A stretch of DNA of 64,000 bases, taken from the NCBI GenBank assembly GCA_963766005.1, contig CAVXYG010000008.1, forward strand, positions 186,001 to 250,000. The letters run 5' to 3'. The notes under the pieces are model-generated. The model was not told where the DNA came from and ran no database searches. It saw only the letters and a program-made list of their open reading frames with translations. The DNA is from CAVXYG01 sp963766005 (GTDB lineage Bacteria; Actinomycetota; Actinomycetes; S36-B12; GCA-2699445). A program made the translations under genes and the position numbers. Each line of letters starts with the position of its first letter. The first letter of the stretch is position 1. Below, piece after piece: positions 16,601 to 26,365 of the stretch.

Positions 16601-19600
16601 CGGGCACCGCCCAGCAGATCGGAGACGCCCACCACGAGCGACGTGCCGGGACGCCACGAGAACACGCCGCACGGATCGCCGTTCGTGTCGACGGGGGTGT
16701 CCGGCCCCGCCATCCCACGCAGGAACAGGTACCAGACCCCGCCGAGATGGCGCTGCGGGTCGTAGTCGCCGAGCCGCAACTGGAGGAACCGGTGCAGCGC
16801 GGCCGCATACAACAGGGCCTGCAGCGGGTAGTGGGCACCGGTCATCGCCTTGGGCAAGGCGCCGGCCCGGTAGTCGCGCAGCGTTCCGCCAGGCGGCCCG
16901 AGGAGATTGGTCTTGTAGTCCACGACGAAGTAGCGGGCATCGATGCCCAGCACGGCATCGATGCTGCCCGTGAGGTAGCCGCGCAGTTGCTTCCAGCCGA
17001 ATTGGGAGCCCCGCAGCGATCCTCCGTAGGCGCGCACCCACGCCGGCTCCGCCGCCTGCCGTTCCAGCAGCCGACCGATGTCGGCAACAGTCGTGGCCGG
17101 GTCCTGCCCCTGCTGCAGCGGCAGTTCGAACTCCAGTTCCGGCACCCGATCGCGGCTGGGCACGCCGGCCAGCGATGCCTCGGGCGCCAGCCGGCCCAAG
17201 GGCGTGCGAAGCGTTGGCAGCAGCGCTTCGGCGAGTCCGTCGGCATCGAGCCCTGCGACGGGCCGGATACCCAACTGCTCCTCGCACCGCAGGCGCAGTT
17301 CGGCGCGCAGGTCGGGGGTGTCGGTGTCCAGGTGCTCGAGCACGGCGTGGACCAAGGTACCGAACGCCGTGCCGGCAGGCATGGCGTGGAACGGTGAGGC
17401 GGCGTCCAGCCCGATGCCGGCGAGGTCTGTCGGCGTTGCGGCCGACGTCGCCTGCACATCGTCCTCGTCGTCCTTCTCCGCCAGGGCGTCGGCATCGGAC
17501 TCAGCGGGGTCGGACCGCGTCAGGGGGCCGTGCGGGGCGCCTCGAGTCAGTGCGGTGAACGACAACCGGTTCCACGACCCGTCGATATCGCTGCGGTCGA
17601 AGGGCGCGGCAACGAGGTCCTCGGCAGTCAGGCCGGCCGCCGGATCGCGGCGAGGGGCTCGAGTCGGATCCGGCAGTGGTTGCGCACCTGCGTCGATCGA
17701 TTCGACGATGACGTTGGGGGAGTCCTCCGCCTTGGCCAGGGGCGCGGCGTCGCACGAGTAGTCCCGATGCGGAACACCCCCCTGCGCGCTCAGGGCGCGA
17801 TGCAGCGGGGATCGCGGCGTGGACGTGTGGCGGGCCCAGGTCACGACCACCTCGTGGATCCCGCGGGTCATGGCGACGTAGAGCATGCGCAGCTCTTCCG
17901 CCTGGGATTCCGCGTCGCGCTCAGCCTTCAATCGCATGGTGGCCGATTGCTTGTGCGGCAGTTTGCTGCCCGTGGTGTAGCTGCGGACATCGATGACCCG
18001 CCGCCTGCGCGGGGGGTCGGTCCCCTCATCGGTGCTACAGATCACCGCGGAGTCCTGGTTCCGCGAGGCGATGTAGCCGAACGGGGCGTACACGATGGGG
18101 AATTGCAGCCCCTTGCACCGGTGGATCGTCATGACCTGGACAGCGTCCGCGTCGGTCTCCAGCCGCCGGATGAGCGCCTCGGCATGGGTGTCATCCTCGG
18201 CGTCTGCCGACTCCACGGCGTCCTCCAGCCAGTCGAGAAGCTGGGTCAGCCCGCATCGAGTGCGCCGTTCCTCCTCGTGGAGCAGGCCCGCGACGTGCCG
18301 CAGGTCGGTGAGCGTGCGCTCACCGTCGGACCGGGCCAGGACGCGGGCCAGCATGCCCGCCCCCGTCGCCTCGGCGTGGCCGCTCGGCTGCGCGGTGGCG
18401 GCGACGATGCCGGGGATGCCGTGGCGATCGAACTGCCGCGTCAAGTGGCGGACTTCCTCGGCGGTCGAAGCCACCGTCTGCTCCTGCTGGAGCGCCAGGT
18501 CTGCTGCCGGGACACCCAGGAAGTCCGTCAGTGCGGCCGCCCGCAGGTGCGCGGCAGTGGACCGCTCCATCGCTCGGAGCAGCGCCAGCCAGGCCCCGGC
18601 TGCCGGTGTCGCGAACACGCTGGTGCGCGAGTTCACCACTGCCGGGAGCCCCACCCCCGACAGCGCCGATCGCATCGTCTCGGCCTGGGCGTTCGTGCGC
18701 ACGATCACGGCGAAGTCGCGGGGTGCGAGGCCTCCTGGGCCCGGCGCTGCGGAACTGCCGGGAGCAGCGCCGATTGCAGCACCCTGTGCGAGCGTGCGCA
18801 GGATCTCCCCGGCGACGTCGCGGGCGACGATGGCCGCGACCTCTCCGGCAGGCGTCTTGTCCGGCGTGTTCAGGACGCGCAGCCGGACACGGCGCCCGGA
18901 CGGGTCCATCGCCGGCCCGCTGATGCGCGTCCCGGTGTGGTGGGCCTGCACCGCGCCCACCGTGATCCCGTCGCCCAGCTCCAACCCGCCGAGCAGGTCG
19001 AGCACGCCGGCGATCACCGGGCCGTCGCTGCGGTAGTTCGTGCTCAGCGTGCTCAGTCGGGTCCCGGTGGTGTCTCGAGCCGAGGTGTAGCTGTGGATGT
19101 CGGCACCGCGGAACGAATAGATCCCCTGTTTGGGGTCGCCGATGAGGATGACTGCCGGGCCGCCGACTGCCGGGTCGCTCGGATCCGGCTCCACGAAGGC
19201 GTCGCGGACGATCGCCCATTGGCTGGGGTCGGTGTCCTGGAATTCATCGACGAGCACCACCGAGAAGCGGCGCCGCAGTCTGCGCCGGACGTCCGGATCG
19301 GATTGCACCGCCCGCCGCAGGCGCAGCACGAGGTCGTCGAACGACACGGTGCCCGAGCTGCGCTTGCGGGACTCGACCGCCGCCCGGACGTGGTGCGCGA
19401 AGGCGATCCGTTCTCGCTCCGGGGCCAGTGCCACCTCCGGTTCGGTGAGCAGCTCGGCATCGGGGTTGGCGATGAGCGATCCAGCGATCTTCTGCGCGCT
19501 GCCGGGTGTCAATGCATCCGTGCGGAACCGGCCCTTGGCATCCGGCTCGGCGTCGGGAGGCGTCCGCCAGAACAGCGAGAGGTAGGCGTCGGAGGTGGCT

Positions 19601-20016
19601 TCCGCCACGATGTCGGAGAGATCCTCAACGAGGATCTCGTCCGGATCTGCGTCGGCGCGCAGCCCGAACCGCGCGAACGCGTCCACGCAGAACTCGTGGA
19701 TCGTCATGATGCACGCGTCGTCGAACCCGGCCAGCGCGGCACGCGCGCGGTCGCAGTGCTGCGCGTCATCGCTGTCGGCGGCGTAGCGGCGGAGTTCCGT
19801 CCGGACGCGGTCCCGCAGTTCTGCAGTGGCGCTGCGGCTGAACGTCATGGCGAGGATCCGGTCGACGGGGACCCCGACCTCGGCGACGTAGCGGCCGATG
19901 AGCTTGGCGATCGTGTACGTCTTGCCGGTCCCGGCGCTGGCCTCGAGCAGGTGGACGCCCGACCTGGGAGGGGGCCCGTCCGGATCGTAGGCCGCACCGA
20001 CATCCGGCGGCTTCAT
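16597..20016 (-). CDS. recB: RecBCD helicase-nuclease subunit RecB
   Basis: A 1139-residue UvrD/Rep-type helicase with a C-terminal RecB nuclease domain; it resects double-strand breaks with RecC and RecD. Walker A is 'EASAGTGKT' (K32); motif II is 'VVLVDEFQDTDPSQW'; motif V is 'TIHRCKGLQFPIVY'. The nuclease signature near the C-terminus is complete: 'GSIDAVLGIDARYFVVDYKT', then the Q and Y of 'HYPLQALLYAAALHRF'. So both activities should be present. The length equals that of the family. The ATG overlaps the recC stop and the stop overlaps the recD GTG, giving a tight recC-recB-recD operon in the same order as in mycobacteria. Confidence 0.96.
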   Translation of the reverse strand: MKPPDVGAAYDPDGPPPRSGVHLLEASAGTGKTYTIAKLIGRYVAEVGVPVDRILAMTFSRSATAELRDRVRTELRRYAADSDDAQHCDRARAALAGFDDACIMTIHEFCVDAFARFGLRADADPDEILVEDLSDIVAEATSDAYLSLFWRTPPDAEPDAKGRFRTDALTPGSAQKIAGSLIANPDAELLTEPEVALAPERERIAFAHHVRAAVESRKRSSGTVSFDDLVLRLRRAVQSDPDVRRRLRRRFSVVLVDEFQDTDPSQWAIVRDAFVEPDPSDPAVGGPAVILIGDPKQGIYSFRGADIHSYTSARDTTGTRLSTLSTNYRSDGPVIAGVLDLLGGLELGDGITVGAVQAHHTGTRISGPAMDPSGRRVRLRVLNTPDKTPAGEVAAIVARDVAGEILRTLAQGAAIGAAPGSSAAPGPGGLAPRDFAVIVRTNAQAETMRSALSGVGLPAVVNSRTSVFATPAAGAWLALLRAMERSTAAHLRAAALTDFLGVPAADLALQQEQTVASTAEEVRHLTRQFDRHGIPGIVAATAQPSGHAEATGAGMLARVLARSDGERTLTDLRHVAGLLHEEERRTRCGLTQLLDWLEDAVESADAEDDTHAEALIRRLETDADAVQVMTIHRCKGLQFPIVYAPFGYIASRNQDSAVICSTDEGTDPPRRRRVIDVRSYTTGSKLPHKQSATMRLKAERDAESQAEELRMLYVAMTRGIHEVVVTWARHTSTPRSPLHRALSAQGGVPHRDYSCDAAPLAKAEDSPNVIVESIDAGAQPLPDPTRAPRRDPAAGLTAEDLVAAPFDRSDIDGSWNRLSFTALTRGAPHGPLTRSDPAESDADALAEKDDEDDVQATSAATPTDLAGIGLDAASPFHAMPAGTAFGTLVHAVLEHLDTDTPDLRAELRLRCEEQLGIRPVAGLDADGLAEALLPTLRTPLGRLAPEASLAGVPSRDRVPELEFELPLQQGQDPATTVADIGRLLERQAAEPAWVRAYGGSLRGSQFGWKQLRGYLTGSIDAVLGIDARYFVVDYKTNLLGPPGGTLRDYRAGALPKAMTGAHYPLQALLYAAALHRFLQLRLGDYDPQRHLGGVWYLFLRGMAGPDTPVDTNGDPCGVFSWRPGTSLVVGVSDLLGGAR

Positions 20017-23000
20017 GTGATGGCCCGTCCTCTCACCGCCGCGGACGACGGCCAGGTCGTGATGCCGGCGTCGCCGTCCTGGTCCAACAACGGGTCGAAG
20101 ACGTGCCGGGCCAACGATCCGAAGCCCGTGGTCTCAGCAGGATGCTGCTCGTCCTGGAGCGGCTCCTCGGCCAGGAGCCGCTCCAGCGGCGCGTCAGCGC
20201 CGAACGCCAGCATCACCGACTGCGACGTCCGCTCCCGGAGCCACGCCTTGCCCGCGGCACGACCCGCTGCCACCGGATCGCGCCCCCGCTGGGCCTTGGC
20301 ATAGGCGAAGCCGGTCTCCGGCATCAGCGGCGAGGGTCGTCGCAGGCCCGCCTCGGCCAGAGCGAACATCCGCTCCAGGATCGCCCTGGCCTGCTGTGCA
20401 GCAGGAGCGGCCAGGTCGAGCCAACCTCCCCTTGCCGAGACCTTTGCCGACCACGCTTGATCGGGGAACGCGGCGGCCAGTGCCAGCAGTTCGGGCCAGA
20501 TGCCCAGCACGTGCGCAACCTTGATCTTGGCGAAGGTGGCGCGCATGATGCTCGTGCCGCACACGTCGGGGACCGTGATCGGCACGGCTCGGCCGCCGCC
20601 GAGGTCGACGGCGAAGGTCGCCGGGCCGATCGACTCGCCGCCGCGCCACGCCTCGTAGTGCTGCAGCACAGCATCGACCTCGGCCATCCGCCGGTCGATC
20701 GTGTCGGTGCCCAGCCGTCCGGGGGGGACAACCCCGAGCAGGCGTTCGGCTCGGATCACACTGCCGGCATCGCCGGCGCGCAGCCGCTGCTGCAGCAGTC
20801 GGTTGCCGACGCCGAAGCGGTCCAGCGGGCCGAGGTTCGCAGCGAGGCCCTCGTCGGCCTGCCCCGAGCCCCGCTGGACCCGTAGCCCGAGCCGCCGTTC
20901 CAGGAACGTCGAGGGCGGGTCCTTGAGGTACTTCGCCAGTGAGTCCAGGGAGCGCTCCGGCAGTGGGTCGGGTGCGGCGAGGGGGGCGCTCAGGAACCGC
21001 CATGGTTCGCGAGGCCCCAGTGCGGCGCGGGCCCCGGCCAGGGCGGCCCGGTCATGGCTGAAGGGGCGTCCCGGCTGGAAGCAGCGCGGATCGAAGGGTT
21101 GCAGCGGGTGGCGCTGGACCGAGTCGTCGGGGAGCAGTTCGATGAGCTCGGCCAGGGGTACGGCCGGCTCGCGGGGGTCGTTGGTGCGCGGGTCCCGACC
21201 GGTGTAGGCGATCACGAGGTGCTCGGTGGCCGCCATGATCGCGTCCAAGAAGAGCTGCCGGTCCTCACTGCGGGCGTCGCGCTCCCCGACGCGGGGATCG
21301 CGCAGCAGCAGGTCGTCGCCGTCGCGCCCCCCGGCACGCGGGAACGCGCCATCGTCCAGCCCGACCAGGCAGACCACCGGGTAGGGCACCGAGCGCATCG
21401 GTTCGAGCTGGCACGCGGTGACGCCGCCGAGCCGGAAGCCGGCGCGGGTGGCTCGCCCCGCGAGGACGGACTGCAGCATGCTCCTCACCTCGGCCAGCGA
21501 CAGCTCCACGGTGTCGGCGTAGCCACCCGCAGCGGCGGCGTACTGCGCGATGGCGCCCTGCGCGTGCGCGGCCTGCCACGATGTCGCGTACCGGGCGTCG
21601 GTGAAGTCCTCGATCGCCGCGGCGAGCATGCCGGTCCACTGCCGCAGCGTGGCACTCGAGCGGGTCTGCTGCCAGAACCTGCTCAGGCGGTCGAGCAGTC
21701 GCGCGAGCGCGCCGACAGCAGCGGCATCGGCGCTGGTGACATCGGGAAGCGCCAGTACCTCGTGGAAGACGGCGAGGTCTGCCTCCGACATCGCCGTGCC
21801 GAGGGCCATCCGGTCCAGGCCCCACGACCATGTGCCCTGGTCGATCTCCGCCAGTCCGAAGTCGGCGCGCTGCCGCGCGTCCACGCCCCACCGGATGTGA
21901 GCGCTGACGCACAGCTCTTCCAGCCGTCCCACATCGTCCTCGGACAGCCGGAAGCGCTCCCGCACCGGGGTGCGCTTCACCAGATCGAGCACCTCGGAGC
22001 GCTTCACTCGGCCCGCCACGAGGGCCAAGAGCGCATCGACGGCTCCCAGGACCTCGTTGTGCTGCTCCTTGCTCCGGTCGGCGACTGCCAGCCGGAGGTC
22101 GGCGATGCGCGGGTCCGGGTGGGCGAACGCCGCGCTGAGTATCGGGGCGTACGTCTCCAGATCGGGGGTCATGATGATGACGTCTCGGGGCTGCAGGGCC
22201 GGGTGCTCCTGCAGCAGCGAGAGGACGGCCTCGCGGACGATCTCGACCTGCCGGGCCGGACCGTGGCATGCGTGGACCTGCAGGGAGTCGTCGGCCGGAA
22301 GCGTGTCGATCGTCGACCGGGTGTCCGAGCGGATTTCGCGCTGCAGCCGTCCGAGCATGGTCGCGGGCGGCTCAGGGGTGCGAAGCGTCGTTCCACCGCC
22401 CCCGAGCCGGAGGCGCAGCTCCCGGGTGTCACGGCCTAGCGAGCGCCCGAGCGGGTGGCGGGCCAATCCGCGCGACGCATCGTGACGACGCAGCAGGCTC
22501 GGGGTCCACCCTTCCCGCTCCCAGAGGCCCGGCGACGCGATCGTCAGGTACACCGCCACGTCGAGGTCGCGGGCGAGATGCCGCACAACGTCCAGCAGAC
22601 GCTCGGGGATGCGGGTGGCGCCGAAGAGGGCCAACCGCGGGGGCAGCCCACTGCTGTCGATTCGCGCGTCGAGCGGCCCGACGCCGATCCGGCGCCGGAG
22701 CGCCCGCCACAGTGGGTACTGCCATGCCAGGTCGACGGGAATATCTGCGCTGGCGCCGTCCTCCCAGTCGGCGATCAGGGCCGGCCGCTGCAGCGCGTAG
22801 GAGGCGAACAACCGGGCCAGGCGCTCGGCCAGCGGGAAGGCGCGGTCCTCGCGCCGCCAATCGTCGGTGGTCCGCAGATGCCGCGCCAGCGGTTCGCTCC
22901 AGGGCAGGCCGGCATCGATGCTCTGGCCGATGACGTCCAGGAGCGGCCAGACTGCCCGCGAGGGGTCCCACGGATCCTCGCCACCCGCCGTCACGCGGTC

Positions 23001-23207
23001 GAGGAACTCCGCGGGGGAGGGGAAGTCGATGTTCGCGGCCAGGCCGTTGCGATCCGCTATCGCCTGGGTGAGGTAGCGCTCGATCCCGCGGGTGGGGACG
23101 ATGACGAGGTCCCCGCTGAACGGATCCTCGCGGATGCCGGCGAGCGTGCGTGCCAACGCTTCGACCAGCACGTCTGCCCGTGCCGCCCGCATCACCGAGA
23201 TTCCCAT
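20013..23207 (-). CDS. recC: RecBCD Chi-recognition subunit RecC
   Basis: A 1064-residue protein matching RecC: an N-terminal inactive helicase-like region ('IVPTRGIERYLTQAIADRNG', 'DVIIMTPDLETYAPILSAAF') and a C-terminal inactive nuclease-like domain. RecC splits the DNA strands and recognises Chi; the actinobacterial Chi sequence is not known to me. The start chosen is the ATG at 23207 preceded by GGGGAG; a longer frame from 23279 would add 24 residues of untypical sequence. No frameshift is seen over its 3.2 kb. It is the first gene of the recC-recB-recD operon. The 186-nt gap upstream contains a hairpin that likely ends the preceding wax-synthase transcript. Confidence 0.95.
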   Translation of the reverse strand: MGISVMRAARADVLVEALARTLAGIREDPFSGDLVIVPTRGIERYLTQAIADRNGLAANIDFPSPAEFLDRVTAGGEDPWDPSRAVWPLLDVIGQSIDAGLPWSEPLARHLRTTDDWRREDRAFPLAERLARLFASYALQRPALIADWEDGASADIPVDLAWQYPLWRALRRRIGVGPLDARIDSSGLPPRLALFGATRIPERLLDVVRHLARDLDVAVYLTIASPGLWEREGWTPSLLRRHDASRGLARHPLGRSLGRDTRELRLRLGGGGTTLRTPEPPATMLGRLQREIRSDTRSTIDTLPADDSLQVHACHGPARQVEIVREAVLSLLQEHPALQPRDVIIMTPDLETYAPILSAAFAHPDPRIADLRLAVADRSKEQHNEVLGAVDALLALVAGRVKRSEVLDLVKRTPVRERFRLSEDDVGRLEELCVSAHIRWGVDARQRADFGLAEIDQGTWSWGLDRMALGTAMSEADLAVFHEVLALPDVTSADAAAVGALARLLDRLSRFWQQTRSSATLRQWTGMLAAAIEDFTDARYATSWQAAHAQGAIAQYAAAAGGYADTVELSLAEVRSMLQSVLAGRATRAGFRLGGVTACQLEPMRSVPYPVVCLVGLDDGAFPRAGGRDGDDLLLRDPRVGERDARSEDRQLFLDAIMAATEHLVIAYTGRDPRTNDPREPAVPLAELIELLPDDSVQRHPLQPFDPRCFQPGRPFSHDRAALAGARAALGPREPWRFLSAPLAAPDPLPERSLDSLAKYLKDPPSTFLERRLGLRVQRGSGQADEGLAANLGPLDRFGVGNRLLQQRLRAGDAGSVIRAERLLGVVPPGRLGTDTIDRRMAEVDAVLQHYEAWRGGESIGPATFAVDLGGGRAVPITVPDVCGTSIMRATFAKIKVAHVLGIWPELLALAAAFPDQAWSAKVSARGGWLDLAAPAAQQARAILERMFALAEAGLRRPSPLMPETGFAYAKAQRGRDPVAAGRAAGKAWLRERTSQSVMLAFGADAPLERLLAEEPLQDEQHPAETTGFGSLARHVFDPLLDQDGDAGITTWPSSAAVRGRAIT

Positions 23208-23317
23208 GGCTCCCCGCTCGATTCGGTTCCCCGACGTCGTCGCGACCTCGCCACAGCCTCCGGCGCAGGCGCGGCGCACGGGATCGCTGTTCGCCGTCAG
23301 CCGCGCTGCACCCTCAA

Positions 23318-23353
23318 CCCGGGGCTGTGCCGGGCGGCGGCCTCAGCCCCGGG
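23318..23353 (-). terminator. Hairpin terminator downstream of the WS/DGAT gene
   Basis: Perfect 10-bp arms (CCCGGGGCTG and its complement CAGCCCCGGG) separated by 16 nt, about 40 nt after the WS/DGAT stop on the minus strand. It has no T-run, which is common for actinobacterial terminators. Confidence 0.5.
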
Positions 23354-23393
23354 CACCGGCTTCCAACGCCGACGCTCCGGGGCCGCTGCGCTC

Positions 23394-24794
23394 CTACGCT
23401 TGCCTCGCGGCGGCGAGCAACGCGGACTCGGCCTCGCGGACGTGGGCGATGAAGACGTCGACATCCTCCACGACGTCGCGATCGACCATGATCCCGAACG
23501 CCATCTGGCCGTTGTAGGAGATCACGGCGACGGAGAGCGCCTGCTGCGGTCCGACCCAGGGCAGCGGGGCCAGCGACAGCATCTTGCTGCCGTACATGTA
23601 GACGGGGAACTGCACGCCCGGGACGTTGCTGACCAACAGGTTGAACAGGATCTTTCCGAAGAAGATCCTGGTGGTCTGGGCAAGAATCGTGGGGGCGAGG
23701 AAGTTCGTGGCCGCCAGCACCGTGCTCACTCCGGTGGCCACGCCGCTCTCCTTCATCGCCTTCATGCGCTCCTTGACCACGCCGTGGCGCTCGGCGGGCG
23801 TCATCTCGGCCACCGGCAGTTGGACCACGAGCACGACGAAGACGTTGCCCTGGTCGGCGCCGGAGGTGGATTCGCTGCGTATGGCGCTGGGGATCTCGGC
23901 CCGCAGCTCCATCCCGTCGGTGTCCACCCCGTGGTCGCGCAGGTAGCGGCCTAGCGCGTCACCGGTGACCTCCAGGACGACATCGTTGATGGTGCCGCCG
24001 AGCGACTTGCGGATCTCCTTGAACTCGGCCAGGGGGAAGGTCGTGGACATGAAGCCGCGGTTCGGGCCGGTCTCCACGTTCAGGGGCGTGGACGGCGGCA
24101 GCGGCAACGCGGCAGTTGCCGTGTCCGCCAGGCCCTTGGCCACGTCGAGGATCCTCGGTCCGGATTCGCCGGGGTTGGCGATCATCGAACGCAGGTTCCG
24201 GCCGGCGTCGCGGGCGGTCTGGATGTTGCGCTTCATCTGCGCCCGCATCAGGTCGGTCTTGGACGGTTCGGGTTCTGCCTCCTCGGTGTCGGCGGCCACC
24301 TCGCGGGGCTCCGGACCGAAGTCCAGCAGCGCCGCGAAGAGGTCGATCGCGCCGAGACCGTCGACCATCGTGTGGTGCAACTTGGTGATGATGCCCCACC
24401 GGCCGTCCTGGAGGCCCTCCACGAACCAGATCCGCCACATGGGCCGATCGCGGTCCAGCCGCACCGAGAATACCTGGCCGATCAGGGTGTCGAGCTCGGC
24501 TTCGCCGCCCGGGCGGGGCAGGCCAACGGCGAGGACATGCTCGCGGATGTCGAAGTGCTCGGCATCGACCCAGCTCGGCTTGCCGGCGCCGGGGACGGCC
24601 TGGAACGCCAGCTTCTGCTTGAACCGGGGCGCCAGATGGATGCGGGAGGCGATGAAATCGCGGAGCTCGGCCGCCAGCGGCGCGGGCCCTTCGAAGGTCA
24701 TCACGCTGCCGATATGCATGTGCGTGCTGCTCTTGTCCTCGATGCCGAGGAACTGCCAGTCGAGTGCCGACACCCGCTGCAACTGCTCTGCCAT
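23394..24794 (-). CDS. Wax ester synthase / diacylglycerol acyltransferase (WS/DGAT)
   Basis: A 466-residue acyltransferase of the WS/DGAT family, which makes triacylglycerol or wax esters from acyl-CoA for storage. The active-site motif HHxxxDG is intact as 'HHTMVDG' (H140, H141, D145, G146). Other family marks are the N-terminal 'LQRVSALDWQFLGIED', 'NDVVLEV' (PLW/ND motif region) and 'LLVSNVPGVQFPVYM'. The start is taken at the second ATG (24794) because the sequence between the two ATGs supplies the GGAGGG ribosome-binding site; starting at 24806 would add four residues. It stands alone between recC and menF. Whether triglyceride or wax is the product cannot be told. Confidence 0.9.
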   Translation of the reverse strand: MAEQLQRVSALDWQFLGIEDKSSTHMHIGSVMTFEGPAPLAAELRDFIASRIHLAPRFKQKLAFQAVPGAGKPSWVDAEHFDIREHVLAVGLPRPGGEAELDTLIGQVFSVRLDRDRPMWRIWFVEGLQDGRWGIITKLHHTMVDGLGAIDLFAALLDFGPEPREVAADTEEAEPEPSKTDLMRAQMKRNIQTARDAGRNLRSMIANPGESGPRILDVAKGLADTATAALPLPPSTPLNVETGPNRGFMSTTFPLAEFKEIRKSLGGTINDVVLEVTGDALGRYLRDHGVDTDGMELRAEIPSAIRSESTSGADQGNVFVVLVVQLPVAEMTPAERHGVVKERMKAMKESGVATGVSTVLAATNFLAPTILAQTTRIFFGKILFNLLVSNVPGVQFPVYMYGSKMLSLAPLPWVGPQQALSVAVISYNGQMAFGIMVDRDVVEDVDVFIAHVREAESALLAAARQA

Positions 24795-24970
24795 GAAACC
24801 CTCCATGCCGCCCTGCGCCCCGTTCTGCAGGCAACAGTAGGCCCAAGCGCGCGGTCATGACGCCCGGACGACGCAGTTCGTCATCGGGAGCCGACGCGCG
24901 AAGTCGGGCCGCGGGAGCCGCCGGAAGAGCCGAAGAGCGGCAGGCCAGCAGCGCCGTTGCTGCAGGAGGG

Positions 24971-26239
24971 CTATCCGGCGGGGGAGAGCGCCGAGCGCAT
25001 GGCGGCGAACTTGGCCGCGGACTCCGCCAGCTCGGCCGCCGGTGTGGAGCCGGCGACCAGACCGCAGCCTGCGAAGAGCCGGACCGTCCGGCGCGCCCGA
25101 TCGATCTCTCCGCACCGCAGGGCGATGCCGAACTCCCCGTCGCCGTGCCGGTCGACCCAGCCCACCGGTCCCGCGTAGCGACCGCGATCCATGCCCTCGG
25201 TGGACCGGATGATGGCCAGCGCCCGCTCGGTCGGCGTGCCGCAGACAGCGGCCGTCGGGTGCAGCGAGGCGGCCAGCGCCAGCGCCGAGCCGCCGTCGGC
25301 CAGCGTCGCCGCGATGTCGGTGACCAGATGCTGCACGTTGGCCAGGCGCAGAACCCCGGGTCGCTGCGGGACCGCGAGGTCGGTGCAGTGCGCGGCCAGG
25401 ACCTCGGCCACGCTCGCCACCGCGTAGCCGTGCTCGTTGAGGTCCTTGTCGCTGGCGAGCAGGGCGGCTGCGGCCGCGTCGTCGGACCCGTTGCCGGACC
25501 GCCGCACTGTTCCGGCCAGGACGCGGGAGGTGACGCGCATGCCCTCGCGCCGGACCAGGAGTTCCGGGGTGGCCCCGACCAGCCCGGCGACGTGGAAGGT
25601 CCAGCACTGCGGATAGTCCAGGTGCAGCTGCGCCATGAGGTGGCGCTCGTCCAGCGGCCCGTGCACTGCGGCGACGAGATCGCGTGCCAGCACGGCCTTG
25701 TCCAGTTCGCCGGCTTCGATGCGAGCCACGATTCGGCTGACCGCCTCGCCCCATGCGGCTTCGCTCAGCGTCCCGGCGCGATAGACCACGCGCTCCGGCG
25801 GCTGGGGCGGGGTGCGGGCCGGCAGCTGCGCCCCGCCGATCGTGGTGAGCCAGGTGGTCCCGCCGCGACGGCCGACGAGGACCTCGGGGACCACCACCTC
25901 CGAGACGCCGGGCCGGTGGTCGAAGGCGAAGGACCCGAACGCGACGGGGCCCGTTCCCGGGAGGCCGACATCGTCGCGGATCTCGGCGGCATCGAGCCAG
26001 TCGTGCCACCAGGTCATCGCACGGCTGAAGCGCTCGGCGCCGCGGAAGCGGGCGCGCGCCGCCTGCCCCCATCCGATGAGCCCATCGCGGCCGCGGACCC
26101 ACGCCACGGTATTGCCCGCCGGGAGCAGATCCAGCAGTGCGGCATCGGCGATGGGATCGCCGTCCAGCACCCGCGCAGTGCGGATCACCACCCCCGCAGC
26201 AGGTACGGAGCCGCCGCTGGGTTTCGGGAGGACTCGCAC
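24971..26239 (-). CDS. menF: Isochorismate synthase
   Basis: A 422-residue chorismate-utilising enzyme that makes isochorismate, the substrate of MenD. The catalytic lysine is in 'GELDKAVLARDL'; the C-terminal core has 'VQHLVTDIAATL', 'LHPTAAVCGTPTERA', 'EGMDRGRYAGPVGW' and 'GEFGIALRCGEI', including the magnesium-binding glutamates. These distinguish it from anthranilate synthase, and a salicylate synthase is less likely given the men genes nearby. The frame is open far upstream, but the GTG at 26239 follows a -10-like TACCCT by 6 nt and begins the conserved sequence. It is divergent from menG, with 126 nt between them. Confidence 0.9.
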   Translation of the reverse strand: MRVLPKPSGGSVPAAGVVIRTARVLDGDPIADAALLDLLPAGNTVAWVRGRDGLIGWGQAARARFRGAERFSRAMTWWHDWLDAAEIRDDVGLPGTGPVAFGSFAFDHRPGVSEVVVPEVLVGRRGGTTWLTTIGGAQLPARTPPQPPERVVYRAGTLSEAAWGEAVSRIVARIEAGELDKAVLARDLVAAVHGPLDERHLMAQLHLDYPQCWTFHVAGLVGATPELLVRREGMRVTSRVLAGTVRRSGNGSDDAAAAALLASDKDLNEHGYAVASVAEVLAAHCTDLAVPQRPGVLRLANVQHLVTDIAATLADGGSALALAASLHPTAAVCGTPTERALAIIRSTEGMDRGRYAGPVGWVDRHGDGEFGIALRCGEIDRARRTVRLFAGCGLVAGSTPAAELAESAAKFAAMRSALSPAG

Positions 26240-26245
26240 CCTTTC

Positions 26246-26251
26246 AGGGTA
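26246..26251 (-). promoter_or_regulatory. Leaderless-type -10 element for menF
   Basis: TACCCT on the minus strand, 6 nt before the GTG at 26239. The intervening GAAAGG is too near to serve as a ribosome-binding site, so leaderless initiation is likely. Confidence 0.45.
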
Positions 26252-26353
26252 GGGGCAGTGGAGCGTTGCGGCAGATCCGTGCCGAGCAGCGAACGCTGAT
26301 CGGCATCCCGGGGTCGGCGGCACGCAGCGACGTGCATCCGGACGGACACCTGC

Positions 26354-26359
26354 GACCAT
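26354..26359 (+). promoter_or_regulatory. Possible leaderless -10 element for menG
   Basis: GACCAT ends 6 nt before the ATG at 26366. The hexamer is a weak match to TANNNT, but the spacing equals that seen before resB, menF and the DUF4229 gene. Confidence 0.3.
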
Positions 26360-26365
26360 GAGCGC

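Noticed and set aside
15560..17287. A separate 575-residue protein antisense-adjacent to recB/recD
   Set aside because: The frame only carries the true RecD N-terminal part (up to about 16175); the rest is out-of-frame recB and recD sequence.
17530..20304. Long plus-strand open frame opposite recB
   Set aside because: Arg/Gly/Val-rich shadow of recB, typical of very GC-rich DNA; no domain is recognisable.
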